A stretch of 64,000 nt of DNA from Narthecium ossifragum (Eukaryota > Streptophyta > Magnoliopsida > Dioscoreales > Nartheciaceae): positions 16,425,888-16,489,887 of the forward strand of contig OY986966.1 of assembly GCA_963920575.1 (NCBI GenBank). The letters run 5' to 3'. This document shows positions 22,301 through 34,200 of the stretch, piece by piece. The notes beneath the pieces are model-generated. The model did no database searches. It had not been told where the DNA came from and saw only the letters and a program-made list of their open reading frames with translations. Each line of letters starts with the position of its first letter. Position 1 is the stretch's first letter. A program made the translations under genes and the position numbers.

Positions 22301-23795
22301 CAACTTGCCCTAGAGATGAGGAGGGTAACATTGTTCATGGACAATGGAGTTAAAATTTGGAAGGAGATGGCGCGAGCAAAGTATCACTAGAGAGGTGCTC
22401 TGCCTTATGTTGGGAACCTTAAGGCGACGTCCTCATCTCATTGGAGGCTCATTTGTTTGGCAGCAGAGAAGGTTAGGAAAGGCCTCGTTTGGAAGGTGGG
22501 CATTCAGAGCAGAGTTAATGTGGCCTTGGATACCTAGTGCTCTGAGACCCTGCTTGCTCATTGGCCTACCTTCTTTGATGTACATGCTAGCCTGGATAGG
22601 ACGAATGCAAGGGATCTTATGGTGGTTGTTGGAGGGAACATGCAGTTATTGAGGGAAGTTTGTGGTCCCTTGCTGGCTGGAGTGTTGATGGCGTCAAATG
22701 TGGGGTCTAATGGGGATGTGGCGCAATGGGTGCTTAATGGGTTTGGATTGGTCTCATCGGCATCGCTTATCTTCTTGCCTTTCGGGAGAGGTATTCGATG
22801 TGTGTAGCGGAGGCATGGAATCCCGCTTGGGCTAAAATCTAGCGATTGCATGTAGGTCCAAGGATCAAGCAATTCATATGGAGGGTCGCTAGAGGAAAGT
22901 TTTATGTGAGGGAGATGTTGTGGAGACTATGCTTGGCATCGGACCATGACTGCCCAAGGTGTGGCTTCGAGCCTGAGACCATTGAGCATGCCTTACTTGG
23001 TTGTTCCTTTGTGCTTAAAGTGTTTAGAATCATTGCTACCAAGGAAAATTTGGTGCTACCCAGATGGAGCCTTGGGTTGTTAATGGAGTTCCTGGTCATT
23101 TCGCATTAAGGGGATAAGGCTAAGTCATTGAAAGGGGTTTTCGCTAAGGGAATGGTGTTTGTCTGTAAGGACCGGAATTGTATCATCTTCGATAGTGGGA
23201 GTGGGACAGCGGAGGCCATGACTTGCAGAATTGGTCATTTGGTCAAGGAGCATCTTCATTAGCGCTCGACGAAGGTGGATCACGGAGGTAGGATGTATGG
23301 GATGTAGGTTGTGCAAACCGATGCCTCCTTCAATCCCATCTCGCGGTGGGTGGCAACTAATGTTGTGTGCTTATCGAGTTCTGGAGAGCCAAGCCGGCCG
23401 TTTGGCTCGCCGGTGGGTGTGGTTACGCTGCTTAGGGGGAGATAGGTGCGGTGGCGCTCGCGCTTAAGGAAGCCCGAGCTAGAGGGGTTCCTAAGCTGGT
23501 AATTGAATCTGATTCACTTGAGACGGTTCAAATTCTAAATGGGGCTAGCTTTGGCCCAAGGAGCTTGAAGGTTTAGCTAAGGTAATATGGTTAGATGTGT
23601 TGGCTATTGAGATTGTTTTGTTCTTTCATATTACTAGAGCTTCTAATTATATGGCAGATAGCATTTTTCGCTATTGCCGGAGGTCTCAAACGCGCTTTGT
23701 TTGATCATGTGTGACGGGTTGTATGCCTTGGACTGTATCTGATAACTGCTTGTAATCCCTAGCCTTTGGGCTCAACTCTTCAAAAAAAAGAAAAC
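22301..23795 (+). pseudogene. LINE ORF2 C-terminal part: zinc-finger RT region, RNase H, A-rich 3' end
   Basis: Frames across this segment give the zf-RVT region typical of plant L1 LINEs (GPRIKQFIWRVARGKF, then CPRCGFEPETIEHALLGC near 22950-23000), followed by an RNase H-like end (VIESDSLETVQILNGASFG near 23502, and NYMADSI near 23645). It ends near 23795 in an A-rich run after TTTGGGCTC. Multiple stops and frameshifts are present. Upstream (22340-22650) matches the usual spacer, with HWPTFFDVHASLDRTNARDL. It most likely continues the LINE at 16556-16832, with RT sequence lost at the Athila insertion. Confidence 0.7.
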
Positions 23796-24267
23796 ATTTC
23801 GATTAGCATACACGAGATACTGGAGCATATTCTCAAATCGATTCGGTTACTTAATACCAACATATTAATGTTTTCCTATATTTCGAGGATGTCAAATGAG
23901 CTGGTTGTTGGAGTCGATAGGCAAGCTCTACGTACTGCTTAGCTTTCTACTCGATGCGTCTCTTAGACTGGCAGATAAACTTCGTATATATAGATGTCTC
24001 TGTTCATTATGATCCGTCCCTGGCATGTAGGTCATCTTTTGTAGCTTAGCCATTTGGCTCATATAAGCAAACAAAAAACAAATTACGATATGCAACCTTC
24101 GAGCTTAATTATTCAAAACAAAATACCATTTGAGGTCAATCTCTATTGTTATTTCTTAGTTTCGTCAATGGAGTGCATCAAATACTTTACTTAATATTGA
24201 TTGAGTTAATCAAAGAAACAATTTCTAACATTTTATATAGATATGTGCCAATTGAGAGCTCGTCTAC
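23796..24267. other. No feature recognised
   Basis: AT-rich sequence without a supported ORF, repeat or RNA gene. Confidence 0.4.
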
Positions 24268-24270
24268 TAA

Positions 24271-24492
24271 GGGCCTGTTTGGCTTGCATCCCGCATGGAA
24301 TCCGGGATCCGGAATCCGACGGTATCCGCAGTCGTGAAAGGCGTCCGCTCGTCCACTTTCAGTATCAGCCCTTGGGCGGATTCCATTTTTTGGAATCCGT
24401 CGGTGCACCAAACGATGGGATCCAAGAATCCGGAATCCGCGGATTCCAGGATCCGACGGATTCGCCCCCATTCCATGCATCCAAACATGCCC
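24271..24492. mobile_element. Tourist-like MITE (PIF/Harbinger type), 222 bp
   Basis: The ends GGGCCTGTTTGG and CCAAACATGCCC form imperfect 12-bp terminal inverted repeats (11 of 12). They are flanked by TAA at 24268-24270 and 24493-24495, the expected 3-bp target duplication. The interior is rich in GGATCC/GGAATCC motifs that can pair with each other, and has no coding capacity. Confidence 0.85.
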
Positions 24493-24660
24493 TAAGAACC
24501 CGTTTGGGCGTCCATATGTGCTGCCAAAACACGTTTTTTTTACCGAACACGACTGCATTTAGAATGAACCGGTATGAAGAGTAATCGCGGACTGGTGGGG
24601 ACCATGCCCAAACCGTGTCAAAGACGAAGTAGTTTATATGTACTTTCATTTTGCCGTACC

Positions 24661-25092
24661 TAGGGCTGTAATCGAATCGGGCTTTAATCAGGTACCTCCG
24701 GCCCGAGTTCGAATAAGCTCCAGCTCGAGCCAAGTTCAAACCCTGATTAAGGCTTGGCTCTTTATCGAGGTTGAGCTCGATCATCCTTGGGCTCAGCTCG
24801 AAAGCTCATGAGCTGACTCGATTCATTTTTATATAATATACTATATTAATTATATGTATATATTTTGTATAGGCTCGATTAGGCTCGAAAGTTCGGCTTT
24901 GAGGCTCGTGAGTCGAGCTTGAGCATAGTCTTACCTATTACTAGTTGAGTCCGAGCTGAGCTTTGAGGCTCAACTCAAGCTCGAGCCCGAGCTGAGCTTT
25001 GAGGCTCACCTCAAGCTCGAGCCCGAGCCCAACTAAAGAGCCGAGCTCGAGCATGACAATGCCCGGCTCAGCTTGGCTCGATTACAGCCCTG
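24661..25092. mobile_element. hAT-like MITE, 432 bp
   Basis: Terminal inverted repeats (T/C)AGGGCTGTAATCGA lie at both ends. The flanks GCCGTACC (24653-24660) and GCAGTACC (25093-25100) match at 7 of 8 bases, as expected for the 8-bp hAT target duplication. The interior is a run of CTCGAGC/GAGCTCG variants able to form long hairpins. There is no ORF. Confidence 0.85.
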
Positions 25093-26625
25093 GCAGTACC
25101 TAGGCTGATGCGGTGGAAGCAACATAGGAACGAAACTTTACATCATTTTTTGAATGGAAAGCTAATGCTTTTCACAACATCACCGTTGAAACTAAACATA
25201 CCACTCAAACAAGAAACAACATGACACATGTTTCTATCACAATTATTAATGTGACATACCAATCACTTTTTCAACTATCACATTAGATTGAATCATCACA
25301 GTTTACAAACATGCATCACCACACCACAACCGTAAAAGACGCAACACACACCCACAGAAACCATAAGAGGGTGGCTTGAAAAGTTCACATCTAGACATGT
25401 GCTTATTGTGCTTCGAAAGTTCACATCTAGACATGTGCTTATTGTGATTGCAATTCTGCCTTCAAATCCCAAGCAAGTTATGATACAACATTGAAGATAA
25501 AAAATGCATCAATATAACTCAAAGTATACATTGATTTATTCGAGCTGCTGAATTCTACTTGTTTCAACAGATGTATGAGGTCCCGATACATTGTCCTTGG
25601 GAAATACGGACTAAACCACGTATGCCTCCGCTTGGGTGAGATTGTAGGAGGTGGTTGGATTCGAATCATGGCACTTGTGGGTCAAGTGGCCCTAGATTCG
25701 AAGGAAATCTGCGTTTTCTTAAGTATCGGTGGCACGCGTGTGGAGCTTTTGGCTCTTTTTCCTTTCCTCGCACGTGTATCTAGTTGAGGTAGACCAATGT
25801 GTGAAGTTTCAGAATTTTCGGATGAAAATTCCGGGTTTTGGGCTATTAGGTTCCCGAAATTTCCGTATTTAAGGTTTTAGACGTTTCGGGCTCCCAGTGG
25901 AGTTGTGTTTGGTCTTTTCATGTGATTCCAATTCTCACACAAGAGTTTGGGTAGTGGAGGTTATCCACAAAGTTTTGAAATTTTCAAAGTTAAAATGACC
26001 AAAATAGCTCTATTTGTAGTTCGTTGTTTCCCGGATTTCTAATTTTCAGAAATCAACTGATTTGTATGGCTTTTTAGACCTTTTAAAAGTCGGAATCTTG
26101 GGTTAGTGACTACAAAATTGTGCATCTTGAAAAGAGCTTTCCAACGCACCTTGATTTGTCACGTTCAGAATTTGGATGTGGAAGTTATGTCTGTTTCTTC
26201 GTGTCAGCTACATGTAGTTTATAGCTTGTTACTATAGCATTAACAGTAATCGGGCTAAATACTATTGCATGAACAATCATCTCGGGGATGATTGCTTAAA
26301 TCAGCCTTTTGGGGGCCACTTCTCTCACTTTTTGGCTTTGGGCTTATAAGAGAAGTTGGAGGTGAATGCTTGGAGGGTCTTGGGAGCTTATAGGTGTCCT
26401 TGGTGGTGCTTGGGGAGGTTGTTCTTGGCCGGAGCTTCGCCGGTGGTTGCTAGAGTGTGATCTCATTTCCTATTCCTTCATTCCTCCTTCCTTTGAGATT
26501 TATGCAAGCAAATAGTTTCCTTTGAGCTTCGCTGGTGATCCCCGGTGGTTGTCGGAGTGTCTTATTGGGGTTCAATGAATTGGGGTGTGCGTCTAGCAGC
26601 CGGTGAACACGCACACAATAGAGAC
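25093..26625. other. Unassigned region upstream of the second LINE
   Basis: No supported gene. A 30-bp sequence is tandemly duplicated at 25381-25410 and 25417-25446 (period 36). From about 25700 the sequence, including AGAGCTTTCCAACGCACCTT near 26133, resembles a plant LTR U3 or a LINE 5' UTR. I could not find both boundaries of any element. Confidence 0.35.
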
Positions 26626-27125
26626 ATGATTTCTATGGAGGGAGATGCAATGGTAGAGGCTCCTTAGGGTATGTCCATGGCCCTTGCCACCGTACCAGAG
26701 ATAGCCTCTGGCCTTGAGGTGGATGAAGAGACAGATTTTGTCTGCCTCGGAGGAGACTGGCTTGCCTCGCCCTTCATGGGTGCAGGTGGAGGCTACTGCT
26801 AATGCTAGCTCTGGCCAGCAGCAAATCCCACAGCAAGATTCAGAGCCATTAAAGAGAAGATTCCCAGATACAGTCTGGTTGAATCAGGATGCAGTGGAGT
26901 GAAGCTGCCGGAACTTCGATGTTGCCCTGTTTGGGAGATTAGTAAGAGGGAATGCTTGCCTAGAGATGGTCAAGCGATGCTTATATCGTCTCCAGTGTGG
27001 GTATATACCCTTCAAGGTTGTAGACATGGATGATGGGCCTGGCACATTCCTTCTCCGGTTTCAGAGACCGGAGGATCTCCAGCATGCTTTAACGAAAGGA
27101 CCTTGGTCCAATAGTGGAAGGCTTC
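26626..27125 (+). pseudogene. LINE ORF1, N-terminal part (DUF4283-like)
   Basis: After an ATG-rich start near 26626 and several stops, the frame gives FDVALFGRLVRGN, LEMVKRCLYRLQCGYIPFKV and LLRFQRPEDLQHALTKGPW. This is the DUF4283 domain found in ORF1 proteins of plant L1-type LINEs and thought to bind nucleic acid. It stops at 27125, where element B is inserted. After removing B and one copy of its TSD (GCTTC) the frame continues at 42271 with the expected next part of the domain. Confidence 0.7.
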
Positions 27126-27518
27126 TGATGTTGGACACATCAGAAGAAGAGGAGAAAGAGAGGTGAAGCTTTAAGAAAGAGAGAAGAAGCTTTGAGAGGG
27201 AGAGAAGAAGCTAGGAGAAGAGGAGGAAGAAGACAAGAAGGAGGCAGCAATCAGCAGCTTTCATCATTAATCATCAATATCCCCAAAATAGAACCTAGGG
27301 TTTCCCTTTTATAGGAGAAGGGAACCGACTCAACCAACTGATTACAAATAGACTCAAACTCGAATAACACCTAAACTCGATCACAATAGTAAAATGACTC
27401 AATGCTAAATAAGCACAACTAAGTAAAAAACAACCCTGACTGAGCAACAATCAAAATATGAACAGGTTGGACCATCTGCTAAGGAATTGGGATTGCTCTG
27501 GATCTGATGTCCGCATCA
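27126..27518 (-). repeat. Element B 3' LTR (left copy, 393 bp)
   Basis: Bounded by the TSD GCTTC on the left and a PPT on the right. The terminal dinucleotides TG and CA are intact. It is rich in GAAGA repeats at its left end. Confidence 0.88.
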
Positions 27519-27530
27519 ACTCCCCTGGGG
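27519..27530 (-). other. Polypurine tract of element B
   Basis: Minus-strand CCCAGGGGAGT abuts the 3' LTR. Confidence 0.6.
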
Positions 27531-27696
27531 TGAAAAGAACTCGACTCTGTCGAGTATGATGTAACATGGGACTAATAGTGCTCTAGAAGCCCGAGTCGAC
27601 CTATAAAAACTGAGTCCGCTCCAAGAAACCAAAGATCTTACTATACTCACCACTAATAGAAACTATCCAATTATTCAAAATTGCATCAAAATACTC

Positions 27697-29302
27697 TTAT
27701 TTTGTGGGTGGAAGAGGCAAGGATGTAGGATGAGGTACATGCTCAAGTGGTGGCTTAAGTGGTGGCTCAATAAAGGGATCGTCAAGGGTGAAGGGTGAAA
27801 CTCGATAAACAATGAGATCAAGGAGACAGGCTAAAGCTTTTGTAGGGCTTAGATTGTAGTATGGCAAAATGAAGAAATCAAAGGAATATATTCTAGTATC
27901 ATGCAACACTTTAGATGGCCGAATACTATAATCCTGCAATTTGAGAGCAAATCTCATCACATAGTTCCCAATTTGAAATTCATTCAAATGCCTGTGAGAA
28001 AAATTCTGCAACTCATATTCAAGGTGATTTGCGTGAGTATTCTTACTAATCTCTGAATGCAAATTATGAATGTAATATGTACATGCATGAATAGAGAAAT
28101 TCCTAGGTATGAGATCGAGATGTTTTCTAATATTGTAACCATGCATGACTTCTGATAGACACATCCCAATAAACATGCTAATTATGATGCAACATGCAAA
28201 TTGATGCAGGAGAAGCATAGAATCCCAAATATGTGAACTGTCACCCATAAGAAATATTAGAAAGTTACCAAGATTTATATTCACAACTGCCATTTGGTTG
28301 TTTATATCGGTAGTAGAATACTTACAATTTGTGTTTATGAGATGCCACATGGTTCTCCAAAAATAGGTCATGAAACAAACGTGCCAATCGAACAAGATAG
28401 CTTTTGGAAGGTTAAGCAATGTGATGGGTTTTGGAAGACTGCATATCTCTTTTAACACGATATTATCAAACTGATGTGGGTTGAAGATTTGAAGACTCTC
28501 ATACTTGAACAGATCATTTACCATATCCATAGTAAGTTCTAAGGGTTGTGAAAGGTCACAACTAAGGACATTCATAGAGTTATTGGATTCAGTTTGTGGG
28601 GATGGCCTACTATAGCTTCCGATGTTAGAATCTGTCTCAGATTCATCATCGATGTCATTAATGTCATCGAGATTGGGCTCGTAAACTAGTTCCTCGATGA
28701 TTTTCAGGTCATTGGTTGCGACATGACCAAAGCCAAGGCATTTGTAACATTGAATCCTAGAACCTTGCTTAGAGGGTGACTCTAATAATGTTTTGTCCTT
28801 TTGGCTTGGGCCAGCAGTGGGAGGGGTTTTAGTTGAAGTGGCACTCCCAGGTAGTCTAGTTCCTAAAGGTTGAGAATGTCTTGTGAAAGTGGTTCTAGAC
28901 ATGCGTTCAAATTGTTTAACAATGATGTAAGCATGATTTAGGGTGGTGACACCTCGACCAATAAGTTCCCTTTTTAGCTCATCCTTGAGACCAAGTCGAA
29001 ACCTATCTAGAGAGATCCTCTTATTTTCAATGATATCACATCGCAACATTAAGTCCTCAAACTGTGCGATATAATATGCTACTGGGCGGTTACCTTGCCT
29101 AATATTGTTCCATTGATCTATCAATTCATCCTGATAATTTGCAGGAAGGTACTTTTCTTTAAGCTTGGCTTTCATTTCATCCCAGTGAACTATGGGTGGC
29201 TTGTGACTCCTACGCGCGAGCAATTCAGTGTTGTGCCAAAAGAGCTTTGCTTGCCCAACAAGCTTCATTTGAGCAAACCTAACCTTTCGATCATCAGACA
29301 TG
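27697..29302 (-). CDS. Element B gag (C-terminal two thirds) fused to an integrase relic
   Basis: This part joins in frame to 39705-40105 across element C, giving an open frame of 668 codons before C inserted. Here gag runs from MSDDRKVRFAQMKLVGQAKL through a capsid region and SRIQCYKCLGFGHVATND. That is a CX2CX4HX4C knuckle whose last Cys is Asp. About 340 more residues follow that align by eye with the end of a Ty3/Gypsy integrase: FWRTMWHLI, KYSTT, VVNINLGNFL, LDLIPRNFS, FQIGNYVM, then SPFTLDDPFIEPPLKPP. The catalytic glutamate segment is replaced (NNQMAVVN), so it cannot be an active integrase. RT and RNase H between them are missing. Confidence 0.7.
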
Positions 29303-29678
29303 TTGACTGATGAGTGCATGAAAGTGCACTCTGAACAACCTTAAAACCATCTCAATTGCTAGATTATTATCCTTAATCAGCATCTTTATTACTATTTTTA
29401 TATCTATATGTTGCTTCACATGGTTGTTTGGAAAATGCAGGAAATTGGAGCTAAAAGAAGCTGAAAAGAGTATATGGATCAACTTCAACAATTAATCTGT
29501 ACCTGCTCATGAAGAATCAGATGATGTGCCATATATGGTTGGAAAGCTCTTGAAGTCTAGATTCTGGGAAATTTTACGGTTTGTGATTCCGAGTTTCCTA
29601 GAAGAAGTTACGGCAATTTCAGTATCAATGCGCAGTCTGAATGGCAGAAAGGAAAATAAGCTGGAAGTCCGAGCAAAG

Positions 29679-30100
29679 GTCCGATCGATCGGACCTGGCA
29701 AAACCGTGACAGAACATGTAGTTTTTAGCTGAATATGGTTCGATCGATCGAACCATCACTCCTACTGAGCCCGATCGATCCGACTCCTAGAGTTGGATCT
29801 ATCGGACTCAAAAATACCCAGAGAATGTGGATTTTTATGCATCCGATCGATCCAACACTCATAATTCGATCGATCGGACTTGGGAATTAAAGGGTGACAG
29901 AACGTATGCTTTTTAGAGGAGCAGCGTTCGATCGATCCGTCCATCGATCGAACTCGGGAAGAGCCAGAGACGAAGGATTTTTACGAAATCGATCGATCCG
30001 ACTCCCTTAGTCCGATCGATCGGACACGGGCGAAGCTAGAAGATTGGAGATCTCAAGAGACCGATCGATCCAACATCCCGAGAAGGATCGATCGGACTTG
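29679..30100. repeat. GATCGATC palindrome array in Athila U3
   Basis: About ten exact or one-mismatch copies of GATCGATC, usually as YCGATCGATCSGA, at intervals of about 20-60 bp, just upstream of the TATA box. Sites occur near 29682, 29742, 29772, 29797 (variant), 29842, 29867, 29928, 29988, 30013, 30061 and 30086. The array is conserved in the other Athila LTRs at 20843-21270, 38276-38700 and, more sparsely, 60098-60300. Confidence 0.9.
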
Positions 30101-30156
30101 CCCAGTGACGAAAATCAACGGTTTTGATTAATCCGAGTTTACTAATTCTTGGACCC

Positions 30157-30165
30157 TATAAATAG
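30157..30165 (+). promoter_or_regulatory. TATA box of Athila C 5' LTR
   Basis: TATAAATAG. It is also present in the truncated copy (21325) and solo LTR G (60358), but the 3' LTR of C has GATAAATAG at about 38754, a T-to-G change. Confidence 0.65.
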
Positions 30166-31112
30166 GAAACTTAGGGCTAATCAAGGGGGACTTCTTGGAC
30201 GTTTTTGGAGGCTCTTTTCAGGAGTTTTTCAAGAGGAAAAAGATGGAGACATCTCCATCTATGGCCGAGTAATCCACGGGCATGGCGGACGGATGATCTA
30301 GCGAGGATTAGGGTTTCTTCTCCAACGATGATTCATGTTTTTAATCTTTATTGTTAAACTCTTCTTATGTATTGGATCTTCACAGATTGATTTGTGGTTA
30401 AACATTATTATAAATCCAGTCATGCTTCTTTTATGATATTGTGATCCCATAGTTATCTCCTTCAATTCTCCTACCGAGTCTCGTGAAACCTTTGCTATAC
30501 ATTGCCCGTAGTGACAGCTGGTATTGTATATTCTTAGGGATCTGATTAGATAAGGTTGGGGCTCTATACCGTGAGATCTTTGCTATGCATTGCCGATTGT
30601 GAGAGTTGGTATTGTGTATTCTTAGAGATCCGGTTAGAGTTAGGGCTTTGTCCCGATGAACTTTTGCTGCGCGTTGCCTGTAGTGACAGCCGGTATCGTG
30701 TATTCTTAGGTTTGGTTGGATGAAGTTAGAACTATAAAAAGGAAGAACCAATCATAGGAAGAGATATTTATATTTTATCAGATTCATAATTCTATATCTT
30801 CCGGTTAAGGCGATTGGGATGTGAATCCCTTAACTGAGTATTATATGAACCATTGAGAAGAGAAGAACCTTAATCCGAGTGAAGTGATTCTTGAAGCCTA
30901 GCCTTATCAAAAGCCTGATATCTTTAGTTAACATTACATTATCATTAATCCTTTGATCTAATTTAATTTAGTTAGCTTTCTTCATTGTTTTCAATTCATT
31001 GTTATTTGTATTTCTGGATCTTTCCTGCTTGTCTCTCTGTGGGATTCGACCTCTCTTATGCTGTACTGCACCGCGACCGCTGTGCGTGACACATTTGAGC
31101 GACATCAAAAAT

Positions 31113-31130
31113 TGGCGCCGTTGCCGGGGA
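31113..31130 (+). other. Primer binding site (tRNA-Asp)
   Basis: TGGCGCCGTTGCCGGGGA is exactly complementary to the 3' end of plant tRNA-Asp including CCA, starting five bases after the LTR end. Confidence 0.92.
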
Positions 31131-31281
31131 GACGGTTCAGAAAAGCACCAGAATCAGATTACAGTGATTGTAGACACCGAAAGCGGTAACTTCGTTCATT
31201 TTCTTTAGTCTTTATTTCTTTATTTTGGTTTTGAATTTTTTTAGTTGGTTTGCATCTTTTGGATCGTGTGTTTGCTGGTGT

Positions 31282-34200
31282 ATGCCTCGGTATAGAGACG
31301 AACTAGGCAGATTTGCTAGACGCCCCGAGGGTGATTCTGAAACTTCTGATAGTGAGACATAAATTGCTGATCTCTTTGACGCACAGTCACAAACTTCATA
31401 TCATACTTTCATTATGGCTGAGCATGAGGAACAACAAGCTCCTAGGAGTTTGCAAGAATATTTGCATCCAACACGCACTGCTACACCTTCATGCATCATG
31501 TTTCCACCTAATGCAGCACATGTTGAATTTAAACCTGGCATGATTCAGTTGCTTCCTACCTTTCATGGGTTGGAGAATGAAAATCCATATGTGCATATTA
31601 GGGAGTTTGAGGAAGTAGTAGCGACCTTCCATGGCCAACCAGGTGCACTAGATATGATCCGACTTAAGTTCTTTCCCTTCTCACTGAAGGATAGAGCAAA
31701 GAGTTGGTTATATTCCTTGAGGCCACAATCTATAAGATCTTGGGCTGAAATGACACCGATATTTCTCACCAAATATTTCCCACAACACAAAACCAACGCA
31801 CTTAAGAGACATATTGCGACCTTCACACAGAAGGATAGTGAAACTCTGTATCAGGCGTGGGAACGATTTAAAGACATGTTGAATTTATGTCCCCATCATG
31901 GATATGAAAGTTGGCGTCTTGTTAGTTATTTCTATGATGGTTTAACTGTTAGAGAACGCCAATTTGTTGAGATGATGTGCAATGGTGAATTTTTGTAAAA
32001 AGATCATGATGCAGCAATTGAATACTTGACTGAGCTTGCTGAGAAAGCTCATACATGGACTGGACCGAATGCAACAGAAAGTACAAACAGGGCCAGACCA
32101 CCACCACAGCAACAAGGTGGAGGAATTTATCAGCTGCGGGAGGAGGATGCACTCAAGGCAAAAGTGGAGAGTCTAACAAGGGAGCTGGAGCTATTAAAGA
32201 CCAAAGATATGATGGCAGCCCGAACCTCTCCATACAATGAACCTACAAGGCCGGCTGGGCCATGTGCGATCTGTCAAGGCGCGGACCACCAGACTGAAGA
32301 TTGCCCCACCTATGCTGAGATGAGAGGTGGGTACGACGAGCATTGCAACGCTGTAGGCGGATTCAGGAGGCCATACACTCCCTATTCAGAGACGTATAAT
32401 CCAGGATGGCGAGAGCATCCGAACTTCAGCTGGAAGTCGAACGCTCCACAGAGCAACGAGCATCATCAACCGCCACCTAATAAGCCTTTTTCTAACCCTC
32501 CTTATAATACATCTGGTTTTCCTAGGCCTACATTTAATGATAATTTACAGGAATTGAAATCTATGATTGTGCAGGAATCTAAGGAAAGGAAGGAGGATAT
32601 TCAAGAGATCAAGAGCCAGATCACAAAGTTGATCAACTCTTTGAGCGTGCATGAACGAGGGAAGTTCCCAGCTCAACCTCAACAAACGCAGGTATCTAGT
32701 GTTGAGCAAAATAATGTGAAGGAGATGAATGCCATAACTACAAGAAGCGGGAAGACAACAAAAAGCCCTTCCCAAGAGGCCACCGAATCTCCTATTGCTA
32801 TTGAAGAAGAGGACCGAATTGAGGAGGACCATGTAGAGACCGATCATTCAGATGGCCCTACACCAGGTGACTTTCAGGTACGTGTCCCTTTCCCTCAGGC
32901 ATTGAAATCCACTAAATTTACTATGGAGCCCAACAGCGAGATTTTGGAGCATCTTCGGCAGGTTAAGGTAAACCTTCCTCTTTTGCATGTTATTAAGCAA
33001 ATTCCTACATATGCTAAAGTGATTAAAGATTTATGCACTATGAAGAGACGACATCATGTAAAGAAAACTGCATTTTTAACAGAGCAGGTTAGTGCATTGC
33101 TTCAGCACAGGATTCCTCCTAAATATAAGGATCCTGGCTGTCCTACTGTATCTTGTTTCATTGGAGAGCATGAAGTAGGACAACCTTTATTAGATCTTGG
33201 TGCAAGTGTTAATTTGATGCCATATTCTGTTTACTTGCAACTTGGTTTGGGACAGATTAAGTCGACATATGTGATTTTGCAACTGGCACATAGATCCACG
33301 AAAACTCCACGAGTAGTAGTTGAGGATGTGCTTGTTCAAATAGATAAATTTTATTATCCTGTTGATTTCTTAGTCTTGGATACTCAGGCTATAGTAACTG
33401 CTGATTCTAGGATTCCCATTATCTTAGGTAGACCGTTTCTTGCTACTGCTAATGCTATAATTAATTGCAGGAATGGCTTAATGAAGTTAACTTTTGGGAA
33501 TATGACTTTAGAAATCAATGTTTTTAATGTTGCTAAGCAGCCTGATGAGGATGATGAATGTCAGCAGACTTACCAGATTGATCTGCTCACTGAAGAGGAG
33601 TTTGCTATATCTGAAATTAATTCTCTTGAATTAGATTTGGATGAAAATGTTGATGTTGATGGTATGTGTAAAAATTTGGAACATTGTTCCTTTGCAGGTC
33701 CATGGAATCCAAAGTTTGAAGAACTGCCAGAAAAAGGACAGCCACCAACACCATCATCAGTAGAGCCGCCCAAACTGGACCTGAAGCCGCTTCCTCAAGG
33801 TTTAAAGCACGCCTATCTTGGTCCAGGTGATACATACCCAGTGATTATTTCTTCAGCATTAACTGCAGAGCAAGGTGAGCAATTACTTAGCATTTTGAAT
33901 GAGCATAAATCAGCTATTGGATGGAGTATAGCAGATCTGAAAGGTATTAATCCCTTGATATGTTCCCATATGATTAATCTTGAACAAGGGGCTGTACCTC
34001 GCAGGGATCCTCAGCGTAGGTTGAACCCTACAATGAAAGAGGTAGTCAAAACTGAAGTGTTGAAATTATTAGATGCAGGGATTATCTATCCTATTGCTGA
34101 TAGCAAATGGGTAAGTCCTACACAGGTTGTGCCAAAAAAATCTGGTGTCACTGTTGTTAAAAATGAAAGTGGAGACTTTGTCCCCACTAAATTAGTGACA

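Larger units (their letters stand above)
29308..31107 (+). repeat. Element C 5' LTR (1800 bp)
   Basis: U3 holds the GATCGATC array (29679-30100), followed by a TATA box at 30157-30165 (TATAAATAG). The LTR ends CATCA, five bases before the PBS. It has the same length as the 3' LTR. Confidence 0.95.

Noticed and set aside
24493..24600. Second MITE starting right after the Tourist-like MITE (TAAGAACCCGTTTGGG)
   Set aside because: The start looks MITE-like but I found no matching inverted end or target duplication downstream.
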